A stretch of DNA of 64,000 nt from Cycas panzhihuaensis (GCA_023213395.1 CM041465.1:148187741-148251740); one strand, 5' to 3'; positions 12,460 through 23,510 are shown, counted from the stretch's first letter. The notes: generated from the letters alone by a model not told the origin. Made by a program: numbers and translations.

Positions 12460-14320
12460 ATGGAGAACCGCGAGAACATAAGGACGGCGATGCTCAGTTT
12501 TATTGAGATGATGACGAGAGAGGATAGGGAGATCCTACTGAGATGTGGCCTACTAAAGGTCACAAGGACACCTAGTACACATTGGATCAACGGTTACTGG
12601 TAGATATAGTATCACACTGGGATAGGCAGAGACATGTCTTCTACCTACCCCAAGTGGAGGATGTATCGGTGACAGCCAGGGACATCAGGAGGATACTGGG
12701 AGTACCAGCAACAGGGAGGCATGTGATACTAGGAGTGCTGCCCAGCAATGAGGCAGCACACAGGGAAGCGGCTATGTTTTTCACAGGCTCGAACAGAAAA
12801 GAGAGGCGAGGGATTCCTCTCTAGACCATGGTGATGTCAGGAGTTCCTCAGGTGAGGAAGTTGATTACACTTTGCATTTTGTTCTGGATATCTCAGAAAT
12901 AGAACTATAGAGATATACCAGGAGGATGGATGGATGCAGTATGCCGGTACGAGGTGGGAGAGAGGATGGATTGGGCCACCCTCATAGTGGTGAACCTCAT
13001 CGCACAGCTAGATGTTATTTGGGTAGCAGGGAGAGGTGGATTATCATACAGTACATTACTACAGTGCTGGTTCTTCGACCACTTTAGAATAGTGGCACCA
13101 ACAGGGGGACCATACCCTATCTCATAGTGGGCCCCAATGGTACACAGGTGTCCATCACTCAGTGGAGGCCACATCGCTAGACCTCCTCACCATGACAGAT
13201 TATATAGCAGATCTATATAGAGTAGTGAGGTGGGATAGTGATGACAAGGCAGGCGGGGCAGGAGTGCCCCCAGGAGATGACGAGGGTGATGATGGACGTG
13301 ATGGGGCTAGCTCATCACGAGCCATAGGAGAGGCAGGTCCAGTAGGGACCGCATGGAGGGAGGCAAGACTATCCAGGACTACAGGTGGAGAGGTAGGCCC
13401 ATCAGGAGCTGCAAAGGAGAGCAGGGGTCCAGTGACACGGGCCCGCAGACTGCAGATCATCAAGAGACCTGGAGAGGTAGCTACACCAGCTGTAGAGAGG
13501 AGGGATGCCCTAGTAGATGAGGTAGTGGCAGAGGAGGTACCTGAGGAGGAGGAGGTACCTATAGCTGGTGGAGTGCCCGAGGCAGAGGCAATCGCCTGAG
13601 TAGAGGAGCCGACAGTCGCACCAGGTGAGACATGACCTTCTACTATCATCATTTGATTGCCAAATGCACATATAGTTTAATTTTTGGTTTGATGTGTATA
13701 GATATATACTGATGCGAGGGGCAGTCTCCCATCCAAGCGGGTGATGAGCCCAAATCGACAGGTGGCCATGCAGTAGCATTCACGCCATTAATACGGGCGA
13801 GAGACATATGGGTTGCGAAGTTCCAGGAGTATGAGGTACGTGCGGGATGGCAGCAAGCAGAGTTGGACACCATCTGAGCTGAGAGGGATGCTCTACAGAG
13901 TCAAGTACAGGTGCTGGAGGCTCAAGGAGGAGTCGGAGGGAATATGGGGAGCCATATCCAGATAGTAGTAATGGAGGAGCGCCTCTGGGGGATGGAGGAA
14001 AGGCTCTGCCTCGTGGAGATAGAGCAGGATCGTATCCAGGCTCGATATGATCGACTGGTGGAGGATATGGAATCGAGGTCAACGCAGAGTAGGACACAGA
14101 CCCACACGATGGCGACGACTTCGAGGAGGCCATGGGACAAAGGGAGCGAGGCAGGAGGCTCGCGGAGACCAATGAGGAGTTTCATAGGGATGTGGTCCCT
14201 AGGAGAGGGATCACATCGACCAAGGGATGACACCCCAGGGTGGGGTAGAAGTAGAGTAGTGCATATGAGTTTTGTTTTAGACAACGGAAAGCACGAACCT
14301 CCAAGGAGTCACCATACATA
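12460..14320 (+). pseudogene. T1 antisense ORF with plant-mobile-domain-like N-terminus
   Basis: This ORF runs opposite to gag-pol. From the ATG at 12460 it reads MENRENIRTAML..., then ILLRCGLLKV; a one-base frame change near 12570 leads into DQRLLVDIVSHWDRQRHVF, then YLPQVEDVSVTARDI and LGVPATGRHV (to about 12730). That pattern (L-x-x-CGL, a W-x-x-x-x-H-x-F motif, L-P-x-x-E-x-x-V-T, L-G-x-P-x-x-G) is the signature of the plant mobile domain (PMD) family. The second part, 12930-13127, ends GRGGLSYSTLLQCWFFDHF. An acidic, low-complexity linker follows (13162-13600). A likely intron spans 13625-13701, then a tail rich in E, R and Q (13800-14180) looks like a coiled coil. Several stops and frame changes break it. 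Antisense extra ORFs are known in Tat elements such as Grande and Retand; the function is unknown. Confidence 0.8.
13625..13701 (+). other. Candidate intron in T1 antisense ORF
   Basis: The 5' site CCAG|GTGAGA at 13625 and 3' site GTGTATAG ending at 13701 (77 bp) enclose an AT-richer stretch with stops in all useful frames, between two clearly coding-like parts. The homologous antisense ORFs of E2 and E1 have GT...AG intervals at the same place (complement 50677-50780 and 60423-60523). An alternative acceptor is ATATAG at about 13672. Confidence 0.6.
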
Positions 14321-14408
14321 GTCACATGATTGTACTCTCTCTGCAAGGGCATTGGTTTCCCACGGATGATGTACCATACCATTTGTATGATATGACACAT
14401 GATTTTTG

Positions 14409-14441
<33 letters not shown>

Positions 14442-14998
14442 GGGTGATTAATACCCTATTTGGTATATGATGATGCATATCATGATATGTGATGGATGAT
14501 ATGTATGCTTTGTTTACATATTTATGTGTGTGTATGAGGGTGCACGGATGCATGAGGGTATATACGATTGCACTTTGAGCTTATTATTGTATGAGTTTTG
14601 CGCTATGATATTTGTTTAGTTTATGCATATTTCCTTTCATGCGAGACCATGTTCCTAATAGGAGCACACATGATCAACGTGAGTAGAGGTGATAGATATA
14701 TGTGGGGCTAGGAAACAGGGCGACATGCATATCCACATAGGAGCATAGCGGGATATGCAAAGGGAATACCAAAAGGACGGGAGTGACGATACTCCAAAAT
14801 GTCATCCTAATCAGGGAATGCCCACATAGGAGGATGCAGTTCCCAAGAGGAATGGAATGAGAGTTCTGCAAGAGGAACCAAAAAATGAATGAGAGGGCCA
14901 CCCTAAACCGTCATTCCACTTGTGGCTAGGAGGAATGGAAACAAGCTTAGGATGGTAGTTTAGGCTCATTTCGGAGCGTGAATAAAGTGATGATGAAG
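14321..14998. other. T1 spacer between antisense ORF end and integrase tail, with TA repeat
   Basis: Non-coding as far as I can see. A TA dinucleotide run lies at about 14415-14440. Gag-pol (- strand) and the antisense ORF (+ strand) converge here, so it should hold both 3' ends. Confidence 0.5.
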
Positions 14999-15919
14999 TC
15001 ATGTGTAGAATTTTTTGAGGAATTTCCTATTAACAACTTTCTCAAACTCAAGGCCCTCCAAGGTGGCGACCCTATAGGCATCGTTATCGAGGCTCTCGAA
15101 AATGACAAAGGGGCCAACCCATTTGGGTCTGAATTTAGTCAAGTAATCGTGGAGATATTCCAATTTGAGGACGTGGTCTCCAAGATACAAAGGACAAGAA
15201 CGAAGGTATTTATCGTAGGTCCTTTGCGAGCAAGCCTTGAATGCTAGGTTAGCCTGATAGGTGGCTAAACGTCTTTCATCCAAGGCCTCGAGGTCTAATA
15301 GGCGAGCCTGATGGATAGACTCCTCATCGATGAGACCTCGAAGGGAAACTCGTAGAGAGGGAATCTCAACTAGGTTGGGCGCGAAGCCTACTAAGTGCTC
15401 AAGTAAAGCCTCATCATCTTCAAAGTAATCCACCCCACAAATGACCTTACTTCGAATAGATGAGGTACAGGAGGAAGTGGGAGCTATAGGACTATGATGG
15501 TTAGCAGGCTGTCCACCATCCCCAAAAGACTCTAAGGGAGAGTTAAGAAGGGGGTCCTCAGAAGGAGCGAAAGAAAGTTCCTCAAGGCCATCACCTGCAG
15601 AGGGTGATGGAGAGGAAGAATCAAGAACCTGTGGGTTAATGCGTGCAATGACATGTGACACAAGGGGATGATTGGTCTCTCCAACAAGAGGAGTTCTTGG
15701 TTGGGACCAAGAACAAGAAGGGTGCCTCCTACTAGTGCAGAGGAAGGAGACGGGGTGAGGAAAGTCCTCATCCTCGCCATGGGACTCGTCATCACTGAAC
15801 AAGGTGAGGTACTTGTAGCTTCCGACACCAATAGGAGAAAAGTGAGTAAGGCTAGAGGAAGAAGATGTAGGATATTCTTTAAGATGGGATGAATTAGGTA
15901 TGCCGATGGAGCAAGCCAA
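14999..15919 (-). pseudogene. T1 truncated pol: pre-RT spacer fused to integrase C-terminus (306 aa, open)
   Basis: An uninterrupted 306-codon frame. Residues 1-180 are the Ser/Pro-rich spacer found between protease and RT in this family; FEDDEALLEHLVGF (about residues 166-179) is also present in E2 and E1 just before RT. From about residue 182 the sequence jumps to the region after the integrase core: IPSLRVSLRGL, DERRLATYQANLAFKA, then GDHVLKLEYLHDY and the GPF-type tail RPKWVGPFVIFE...FLKKFYT. RT, RNase H and the integrase catalytic core (over 700 codons in complete elements) are missing, with the junction near 15,376, and the frame stays open. It is in the same frame as the protease and gag C-terminal parts. 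Product, if any: non-catalytic. Confidence 0.85.
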
Positions 15920-16048
15920 GGCATGGGTAGAAGGGCCTTTTTCCCCCTTCGTATGACTATGGATTGCTTGGTTGGTAGGTCAAGTTTGTTTGACAGGTGG
16001 GCATTCGCGGAAAATAACCCTCATTCGTCCATCATGGATGAACTTAAG

Positions 16049-16804
16049 TTACCCCCAGCGGGTTGAACACATGGCTCCCATCTGACCGAGCCATAGTCGA
16101 CCCAAGAGAAGGTTGTAGTTAACGTCAATGTCAAGGACTACAATGTCGGTGAGGACAGTCTTGCCCTTGAGAGTAAGTAGGATCGAGACAGATCCTAATG
16201 GAGTCTTTTCGCTACCGTCGTAACCTTGGCATCGCCATGGAATAGGTTCCAAGGTGGAAATGCTAAGCTCTTGCATAACGCGCAAGGGCATGGCATTAAT
16301 GGAAGAACTATTGTCGACAATGGTCCTTCGCAAGGTATAGTATGGTGTGTCAATAGTGATAGTGAAAGGGAAGTTCCATTGGCGCTCCCTTTCACAAGCA
16401 AGGGTAAGGTCTTTAAGGTCAAAGGAAATGACAAGCTCATGGATTTGGGTAATACCTAAAGTGTGAATGGGCACGTCACTCAACCCTAAAGCTTCCAAAA
16501 GGATAGTTCGTTATTCAGGACAACTTCTCAAGACGTCCATGATGGACATCCTGGCAACCACGGTACAAAGCTCATCGATGACAGAAAAGGCCTTCCCCTT
16601 TGCTGTGAATTGAGGAAGGGCTCTTCTGAAATCGTAGTGACCTGGACGAACGGGAATAGTCTTGGGAAGTAACAGAACTTCCGGAAGGGAGGTTTCTGGA
16701 AGAGGATCAGAGTGTGGAGCAGAAGAAGAGGTGTTGGCCGCCTCTTTAGCGGCTTGAGACCGAGTAAGGGCATATAAAGGGGTGGCCTCAAGCATTTGGA
16801 TCAC
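16049..16804 (-). pseudogene. T1 protease (retropepsin) and upstream region
   Basis: Two open blocks in one frame, separated by a TAA near 16,510. The first (16511-16804) has the pre-protease words KAFSVIDELC and MSIMDVL. The second (16049-16498) is retropepsin: catalytic region TIVDNSSSINAMPL with Asp at about 16313-16315, then GSVSILLTLKGK and NYNLLLGRLWL. Retropepsin needs D-[ST]-G or, in Tat elements, D-x-G-S; here Gly has become Ser (one G to A change), so the enzyme is probably dead. It would have cut the Gag-Pol polyprotein. Confidence 0.87.
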
Positions 16805-16889
16805 CTTCTTTCCCTTATTTTGGGACTGCGAAGGTGAGGGAGTACATCGGTCAGGGGAACGCGAGGAAGAAGATGAATCTTAGGCGCCC

Positions 16890-19121
16890 TTTCTCTTACT
16901 GTATGAAGGATGGGAATTCAGGGATCTTCCTCGGTTCCGGTTATTCTTGGGTTGAGCATTATGATCACGTTCCCCATGTTTAGGGAATGGATCCTTATGG
17001 ACTGATTGGTCTAGGTTGGGCCTTGAGGCCCATTTAGGGGATGAGTCACATTATGGGTCATCCCTAGGATGTTGATCCTTACAACGTGAGTTATCATGGA
17101 AACACTCCCTATGAATGGAACACCACTTCTTCTCAAGTAAGGAATTTGGCTTCCTTGCTTGAGAGGATTGGGTGTTACCACCCCTGGGGAGAGTAGATTG
17201 AGTAGCTTATTGGATTTGTTTATTGGAAGAGGGTGATGAAGGAGCTTGTAGTTTAAGCTCCTTCATCGTATGTTCGAATGAACATATGGAAGAAGTGAGC
17301 GGATCTAGGGTCTTCTCAGTTGGATGAGAAGTGGACCTAGTGGATTATTGTGGTTTGGTTTCTTTGGTTTGGGGTGATGCCTCACGTCATTGTGAGGGCT
17401 TAAGAGGATTTTTGAGTCCAGCCTGGATCTCAATAGCCTTGAGCGTTAAGCACTTTGCAATAGTAGAATCGCATGTGGTTGCCCCCATCTTAAGGACTTC
17501 CACATGGACTTCTGGGTGAAGTGCCTTAACAAAGAGATCCCTCTTCAATTCCTCATGCAAAGTGGCCTTAGTGGAATGGAGGAGGTCATGAAATCGCTGC
17601 ATAAAGTCATGATTCATCTCATCGTGACCTTGTTTAAGCGAAAGAAGGGACTTCATTCCACTTTCGAATAGACAAGCTACATCAAAATAGTTGATGAATT
17701 TGTCCACAAGTTGCTAGAACAAGAAAATGGAATGGGCAGGCAGGCGATAAAACCATTTAAGGGCATCGCCTTGTAAGGATCATGGGAATAATTTTATTAG
17801 TATGTGATCATCGGCCCAGTAATCAATGCATGCCATAGAGAAACTACGAATGTGCTCTGCTAGATCCTATGATGAAGCTCCATCGAACTTAGGAACTTCA
17901 GGAGGATGAGGTAGTAAATTGGTTATTAATGCCTCAATAGACAATGGTATCAATCTATAATCCATGAAGAGACATGCCCTTGCCTGGACCATAGGATCGA
18001 CAAATGATGTAGAAGGTAATAAACAAGGAACGGATGGGGGTGGTAGGCCCATCCCTCCTTGAGGAAGTGTCCCTTATTGAAAAGGGACTTGAGGGTAGGT
18101 GCTTTGAAAGGAAGTTGGGTTTCCTTGCAAAGGAGTAGCATAAGGAGTTATGCAGGATGGAGGAAAGGAAGGGTGTGGAGCTGGGTTTTGTCTATATGGG
18201 CTACCTATGGGTGGCGCAACCCCATATGGATGTAATGGGTCCACCCCGTAAGCTGGAATATGGTTCCCTTTATCATGTCCCTAAGGCTGAGAAGTATAGT
18301 TTGGGGGGTATATAAAGAGAATGACCATGAGGTTGGTTTTGAGTACACGTGGGAGCGGATCCCATATGACTAGTAGTAGAGATGTTAATAGGACCTCTAG
18401 GCCTACTAGGAAATGCATGTGCCACATTAGGAAGTGGCATATTGGCTTGACTAGGAAAAGGTATGCTAACCCCAAGCTGGGAGAAAGACATACCATGAAA
18501 GGGCCCTGAAGAGTTAGGACCATGATGAGGAATAGAAGGTGCGATAGACGTCCCTAAGGTAGACATGGAGATAAAGCGGGACGAATGTGTAGGCACAAAA
18601 GGGTTACTTATTGTGGGCGGTGTAGATGCAGATGAAGATGGTGGGATAGGCACGGATGAGGAGGATGCCCCACCACACAACACATCTTCAAACCATCTAG
18701 GACGTGATTGAAGACAAGCGGCACGAAAGCACTCCCTAAGGGCTTCAACCACATCAATAGGAGGGGTATCTACATGATCATAGGAGGTAGACGAAACCTT
18801 AAACGAAGTAGACCCCTCAGGGCGCTCCTCATAAGAGTCGCCAACTGGGTGGTGAATCTCAAGTGGAGATGGACCCTCTAGTGCATGAGTAAAGGGATGG
18901 GCATCAAGGGGGTGATGTTGATCATACGGATGCACTCCCTCTTGGGTGGATCTCAGAATGGATATGGGGAACTCATGAGCTCTCGAAGCAAAGGCATGAT
19001 AAGCCTAATCTGAAAGGTATCCTTCCATTGTCGAATCAGAATCTAAGGATGAAAGAAGACGATATACAAGGTCTTCTAACAAAGTAGGCAAACCATGCAG
19101 GCGATGCGAGAAGTGTTGCAT
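16890..19121 (-). pseudogene. T1 gag
   Basis: The ATG at 19119-19121 (MQHFSHRLHG...) lies about 150 bases after the primer site. The N-terminal half (open 18273-18935) is Pro/Ser-rich and of low complexity. After a frame change comes the Retrotrans_gag capsid region: SLQGDALKWFYRLP (about 17,750), QLVDKFINYFD (about 17,700) and the open block 17387-17707 with MNHDFMQRFHDLLHS and LFVKALHPEVHVEVLK. At about 17,099-17,143 a zinc-finger-like motif reads KWCSIHRECFHDNSRC, the C-x2-H...H-x4-C form seen also in E2 and E1. The TAG in FLF*QLVD stands at a codon that is also a stop in E1. Confidence 0.87.
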
Positions 19122-19263
19122 ACAAAACTTGCCAACATATTAGAAGAGGAAAAAAGATATAAAGGATGTGTTAGGGGCTGCCCAACAAAAGAGATAAGTG
19201 CAAAAGACCACTAAAAAGGTAGGAGTACCAACAGGAAGGGGTAGGAACTATCTCCCTTACTGG

Positions 19264-19290
19264 CAGGTCCCCAGTATGGTCGTTAGTGGA
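19264..19290 (-). promoter_or_regulatory. T1 primer binding site
   Basis: Directly after the 5' LTR (- strand) the sequence reads TCCACTAACGACCATACTGG followed by GGAC. The core CGACCATACTGGGGA matches, with small changes, the corresponding sites after the LTRs of E2 (GCGACCATATTATGGAG) and E1 (TGACCATACTAGGGAG). I infer the tRNA-Arg type used by Ogre/Tat elements; the tRNA identity needs a tRNA alignment. Confidence 0.7.
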
Positions 19291-22024
19291 TGCGCATCTA
19301 CGGGATAGTCACTAAGCTCAATAGGAATGATAGTAAACAATAATGATGATGAAAGTATGGGCAAGATCCTACAAGCAAAGTGAGCACCACGCAGGGCACC
19401 TTGTGCGCCAAAGCGCGAGTTTGAGACCTGCGAATGGCACCCAACTACCTTAAAGTAACCCTCAATCTGGAAGAGAGTGCATATAGGGGGTAGCCTGGAT
19501 GGTCTCGAGAGGAAGGTCCTCCCACCCTTGGATGGCTGGAAGGAAAGAAGAGGAATCCTCAAGGGGTTTCCCTATGATGAAGGTAAACAGAAGTAAATGA
19601 GGTAGGCGAAGGCCTACGATGTAAGTGAGTCTCTTTTGGTTATTTGATCTAGGCAAATAGAACCAAGAGAGAGGGAGGCGCTTAAGCTAAGGTTTCCTTT
19701 AACAACTAAATGGGCAAAGGGGGCAGACAGAACAAGTGATATATGTGCAAGCAAGCGATGTCAAACGGAATACACCTAAAGGGGTATGTTTGGATTGGTA
19801 GGAAGAGGAAGAGAAAAGGGTGGGGTTCCTACAACGTCCTTTTCCTATATGAGTCAAGCATGTGACATATAAGTGCAAACAATCAATACCATTTAACCTT
19901 TTACTTTCATGTGGTCTATTTAGCTAGAACATAGATTTAAATAAAAGCAAAAAGGGGAAATGGGGGATAAAGAAATAGATGTGCATACCCAGGAGGTGTA
20001 GTGGCCGATGGGAGACCTCACCCACATGCAACGTATGTGCTCACATCAACTGATGAATGTGTAGCCAAGATTAATGCGAAGGATGGGGACATCCTTACCT
20101 TTCCCTTGAGAAAAGAAAGCGGAACGAAAGGAAGAGAATGGAATGAAAGAAAAGAAAAGAGGATATAGCATACCCAGATTTGGAGGCATTTTCCTTTCAT
20201 GCAAAATCGTTCCAACCTGCACATACAAGAACTTATCCCTTCCAAGAAGGGGTTGCGAAGTGAGCTATATGTGTGTGTGTGTGTGTGTGCAAGTGTATGC
20301 GATCTATATGTCAAAATATTACATCAAGTCAGGAAAAATAAATGCTGCAAATAACTCCAACTTCCCCTCAAGCAAAACATACACATTAAGCAAGACGGAG
20401 TTAAGGGAAGCCTCAGGATGGCCAAACCCTCTGCTAAGTTCTCCACACAACCTTTTGGCATAGCAAGATGAGGATAAACAACAACTTATAATAGCCAAGA
20501 AGCATGAGGATAAGTGTAACAAAGCATTAGAGAGATATCAAGGTACAGAGTTGCTACAGGTAGCAATCCAGTGTATAAACCCCTACCAAGGCTTTCAAGG
20601 GATACCAAGCAACATTAGGAACACCACGGGGGTCCAAATGAGAGGTGTGCAGGCTTGGAATTAGCGCAGCAAGGGCTGCACACGCTGATAATCCAGTGCA
20701 TGCCTAAGGCTCACCTTCTCCTAATTAACCCAAGAGAAGCATGGGAGCAGGAGAAGAAAGGTGGGAAGGGGGTTTCCCTTGGAGAGTAGGCCTAAGTGGG
20801 GCTGCCCCCACCTTACTCTCTTCACCCAACCTTTATGAATCTTCTCATGTTGCTTCCTTAAGGAAAACTAGCGGAGGAAAGGTGAAAACCTAGAAATAAC
20901 AGGCCAAACTCAATGGAAACAGTGTTTGCTACAGTCAAACATAAATAATGTAAGCAAACAAACTAGAAAATGAGTCTAACATGGGGATAACATACCATAA
21001 ACCTAAAAAAAGGGTCTAGAGGACTTGTTGGGCTGAGTCTAAGGTAGGTTTACCCCTGCAACCAGCTGAGAGAAGGGTTCCAGCAAGGTTTTGCAGGAGG
21101 TAACCCTAGGAATGGTCGTAGGAAACACTTGTTGGGGTGAGTTGGAGGAGAACCACACCCAAACTTACTTGAGAATGCCTGAAGAGGAGCTTCCCACCAT
21201 GGAGAAGGGCTATTGTAGGCGGATCCAGGGCTGAAGTTGCAGGAAACGTAGGCCTGCAGATGCACCTGTGGAAGGAAGAAAGAAGGAGTAGAAAGTACAG
21301 CAGGAAATAGTTGTGTTGAAGATCAAAAGAGATCTAAGAGAGGTAAAATGATGATGACTTTAGGATTTATACCCATCCCAACCCTAAACAAGTAAATAGG
21401 GCATGAATAGGGCTGAGCTGGATGTGAGGCCACATGGCAATTTTGCAAAAAAAGCAAGAATTACCACAACAGTTTTAAAAAATAATTTGCAATAGTCGCA
21501 CCATGGTAAACTTCATGGTATTGCTAAGTTTACAGTGATGCAAGACCAGAAAGCTAGAATGGCAAAAATCTGGGTTCCAGGAGCCTTAGGAGGTGATGTG
21601 GCAGGCTTGGGAATGGTTGCCCCCCCCCCCCCCCCCGCCCGGTCCAGGTGGATAGGATAATCCAAAAGGCATAGGAACAAGGCTAGAAGGGGTATCAAAG
21701 GCCAAAGGTCCTGGAAACGAGGTGATAAGAGCTCAAAATTAGGGCATGAATGGGTCATACAAATCAAATCAGGCTTGAGCGGATGTGGAGGTAGCGCGGA
21801 GGGTTGTAGAGTGCCATGGGGAAGTCTACCTTGCGAAAGGTAGGTCCCACTGGGTCGTCATAGGCTCACAATACGATAAGCAGTATGATCAAGCCAAATA
21901 GATGCAAGGTGATCATACAAATGAAGCAGTCAGTCATGCAATGAGGTGATACTTCTATCAACCTTTTCAAAGAAACAGTAGAAGTGAAAAGGAAGAAGCA
22001 TACATGTGCTTACCTGAGTCAACA
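19291..22024 (-). repeat. T1 5' LTR (right copy)
   Basis: A 2734-bp direct repeat of 7677-10388. It differs by point changes (many C/T and G/A), by a run of 17 Cs at 21620-21636 where the other copy has a short mixed sequence, and by a TG dinucleotide run at about 20270-20290 that is absent from the left copy. The polymerase II promoter should lie here, reading leftwards. Confidence 0.93.
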
Positions 22025-22781
22025 TGAATGTATTCATTCCTAGTAGCTGGGAAATAGAACCTAATATTAAACTCTCAACTGATGGTGATACTAATGAGGC
22101 AGACACAACACTCTACAGGCAACTTGTAGGTAGCCTCATCTATACTACTAATACAAGGCCAGATATTGCATACTCGATCTGCATTCTTACAAGATTCATG
22201 ACAAATCCTAAGCATAATCATTAGAAAGCTATAATATGAGTGTTAAGGTACCTGAAGACGACTAGTAAATATGGTCTATTGTATGAACCTAATGTAGAAT
22301 TTAAACTTTATGCATACATAGACTTAGACTTTGTCAGAGATAAATACACAGGAATATCTATGCCTAGGTATGTAACATTCTTAGAACATCACTAATATCA
22401 TGGAGATCCAGATGGTAGAAGATAGTTACAGACTCAACTACTGAAGTTGAATATATTGCTGCTTATGAGACAAGCAAGGAGGTGATATGGCTTAGAAAAT
22501 TGTTGAATATATTAAATATCACCCAAACAAGTTCTACTAGCTTACATGTAGATAATCAATCTACAATCTAAATGGCTAAAAATCTTGTATTTCATGATCG
22601 TACTAAACATATAAGTACAAAAATCCACAGGATTAGAGAACTAGTTCATGATGGTATAATTCAACTAGAGTACCACCCCACAGCAGATCAAGTGGCCGAT
22701 ATCTTCACCAAACCACTGAAGAGGGTAAAGTTTGAATAGTTCCAAAAGCAACTCAACCTTAGGGCCTCCATCTCTAACTAA
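22025..22781 (+). pseudogene. C1 RT end and RNase H (continuation after T1)
   Basis: The reading resumes with the RT connection region (YRQLVGSLIY, TRPDIAYS at about 22110-22180) and then RNase H: LYAYIDLDF near 22310 (family Y-x-D-A-D-W), KEVIWLRKLL near 22475, HVDNQSTI near 22545, FHDRTKHI near 22590 and the copia terminal word ADIFTKPL at about 22695. Several TAG/TAA stops and frame changes break it. Together with 6842-7676 it makes one former RT-RNase H, which proves that T1 landed inside a copia gene. Confidence 0.92.
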
Positions 22782-23212
22782 TTGAAGGAGATGACAATAG
22801 GACCATCATACTATGTCTCATTCGTGAAAATCCCTTATGGGCGTAGAAGATAAGAGTAAGTCTCTGCTCTATCCCATTTGTGAAAATCCCTTGTGAGCAC
22901 GAAAGGATAAGGGTTATATCATTTTAGAAAATTGAAACCTGTGAAAATCTGAAAGGGCATGGGGGATACCAAATGGTATATGGAGACTCAATATATTTCA
23001 GCTATAAAATTCATTGTACTAATTGGCTATCTGGCTTCATTTAAAGAGCCGCTTGAGCCAGGTTAGTATATTAGAAAATTTATGGGTTTTCTTCCCCATG
23101 ACAGTTTCCCACAAAAGTGTCATAGTAGTTTGTTTTATAAGAGGCTCAAATGAAGACCTCATATGATAGAATAAAATAGAATGAAATGACCTTTTACCAT
23201 TAAGGGGGAGAT
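22782..23212 (+). other. C1 3' untranslated region with a 56-bp duplication and polypurine tract
   Basis: About 430 bp between the last RNase H codons and the 3' LTR. A unit reading CATTTGTGAAAATCCCTT is duplicated (about 22819-22854 and 22875-22911). The purine tract AAGGGGGAGA at 23202-23211 lies against the 3' LTR and would prime plus-strand synthesis. Confidence 0.85.
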
Positions 23213-23510
23213 TGTAAAGGGTTAATGTCACAAGGTCATTACATTAGTTGATTATTTCTAAAAATGGTCTTAAGTGAACTTTAAATTAGATCACTTAAGT
23301 GAAATGCACTTTTATGTGCCTTATGTGTAATTTCATTTCACCTAACTCTAATGCTCCCTCTCTCAATATAAAAGTAAAAGCTCAATGGAGGAGGCTCATT
23401 CTTACCTCTCCATTTTGTGAGAGCTACTTTCTTTCTCTCAAGTCTCTCTTGCTCCCATGTTTGCCTCTGTGTTTACTGCATAGAGATGAATGATAGATCC
23501 ACTCTTTTTA
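23213..23510 (+). repeat. C1 3' LTR
   Basis: A 298-bp direct repeat of 1518-1814, starting TGTAAAGGG and ending TTTTTA where the 5' copy ends TTTTCA (C to T change of the terminal CA). Confidence 0.93.

Larger units (their letters stand above)
7677..22024 (-). mobile_element. Ty3/gypsy Tat-like element T1, nested in C1 pol
   Basis: A 14.3-kb element whose gag-pol reads on the - strand. Its LTRs (7677-10388 and 19291-22024) are about 2.7 kb and align along their whole length. On the - strand the LTR runs from TGTTGACTCAGG to GATGCGCA; the primer site follows the right-hand LTR and a purine tract (AAGGGGGA) precedes the left-hand LTR. Module order (5' to 3' on the - strand): gag, protease, a truncated pol ending in the integrase C-terminal tail, an antisense PMD-like ORF on the + strand, aRNH, 3' LTR. 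RT, RNase H and the integrase catalytic core are missing. The flanks (CTAGA left, TGAAT right) do not match, so either the duplication has mutated or there was a small rearrangement. Confidence 0.92.
1518..23510 (+). mobile_element. Ty1/copia LTR retrotransposon C1, split by nested Tat element
   Basis: A complete but decayed copia element of about 7.6 kb once the nested insertion at 7677-22024 is subtracted. Seen directly: a 5' LTR at 1518-1814, a 3' LTR at 23213-23510, perfect flanking duplications GGAAC at 1513-1517 and 23511-23515, a tRNA-iMet-type primer site next to the 5' LTR and a purine tract next to the 3' LTR. Domain order is gag, protease, integrase, RT, RNase H, which defines Ty1/copia (in Ty3/gypsy integrase follows RT). 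The leader between primer site and gag is unusually long, about 2 kb. The coding region carries many stops and frame changes, so the copy cannot move by itself. Confidence 0.93.

Noticed and set aside
13200-13652. 150-codon - strand frame opposite the linker of the T1 antisense ORF
   Set aside because: It is the shadow of a GC-richer low-complexity stretch: Ser/Pro/Thr-rich, mirror of the Gly/Glu/Arg/Ala-rich linker. The + strand frame has homologues in E1 and E2 and is contiguous with PMD-like blocks.
14415-14440. TA run as a sign of a MITE or helitron insertion
   Set aside because: No terminal inverted repeats or target duplication around it; a simple microsatellite suffices.
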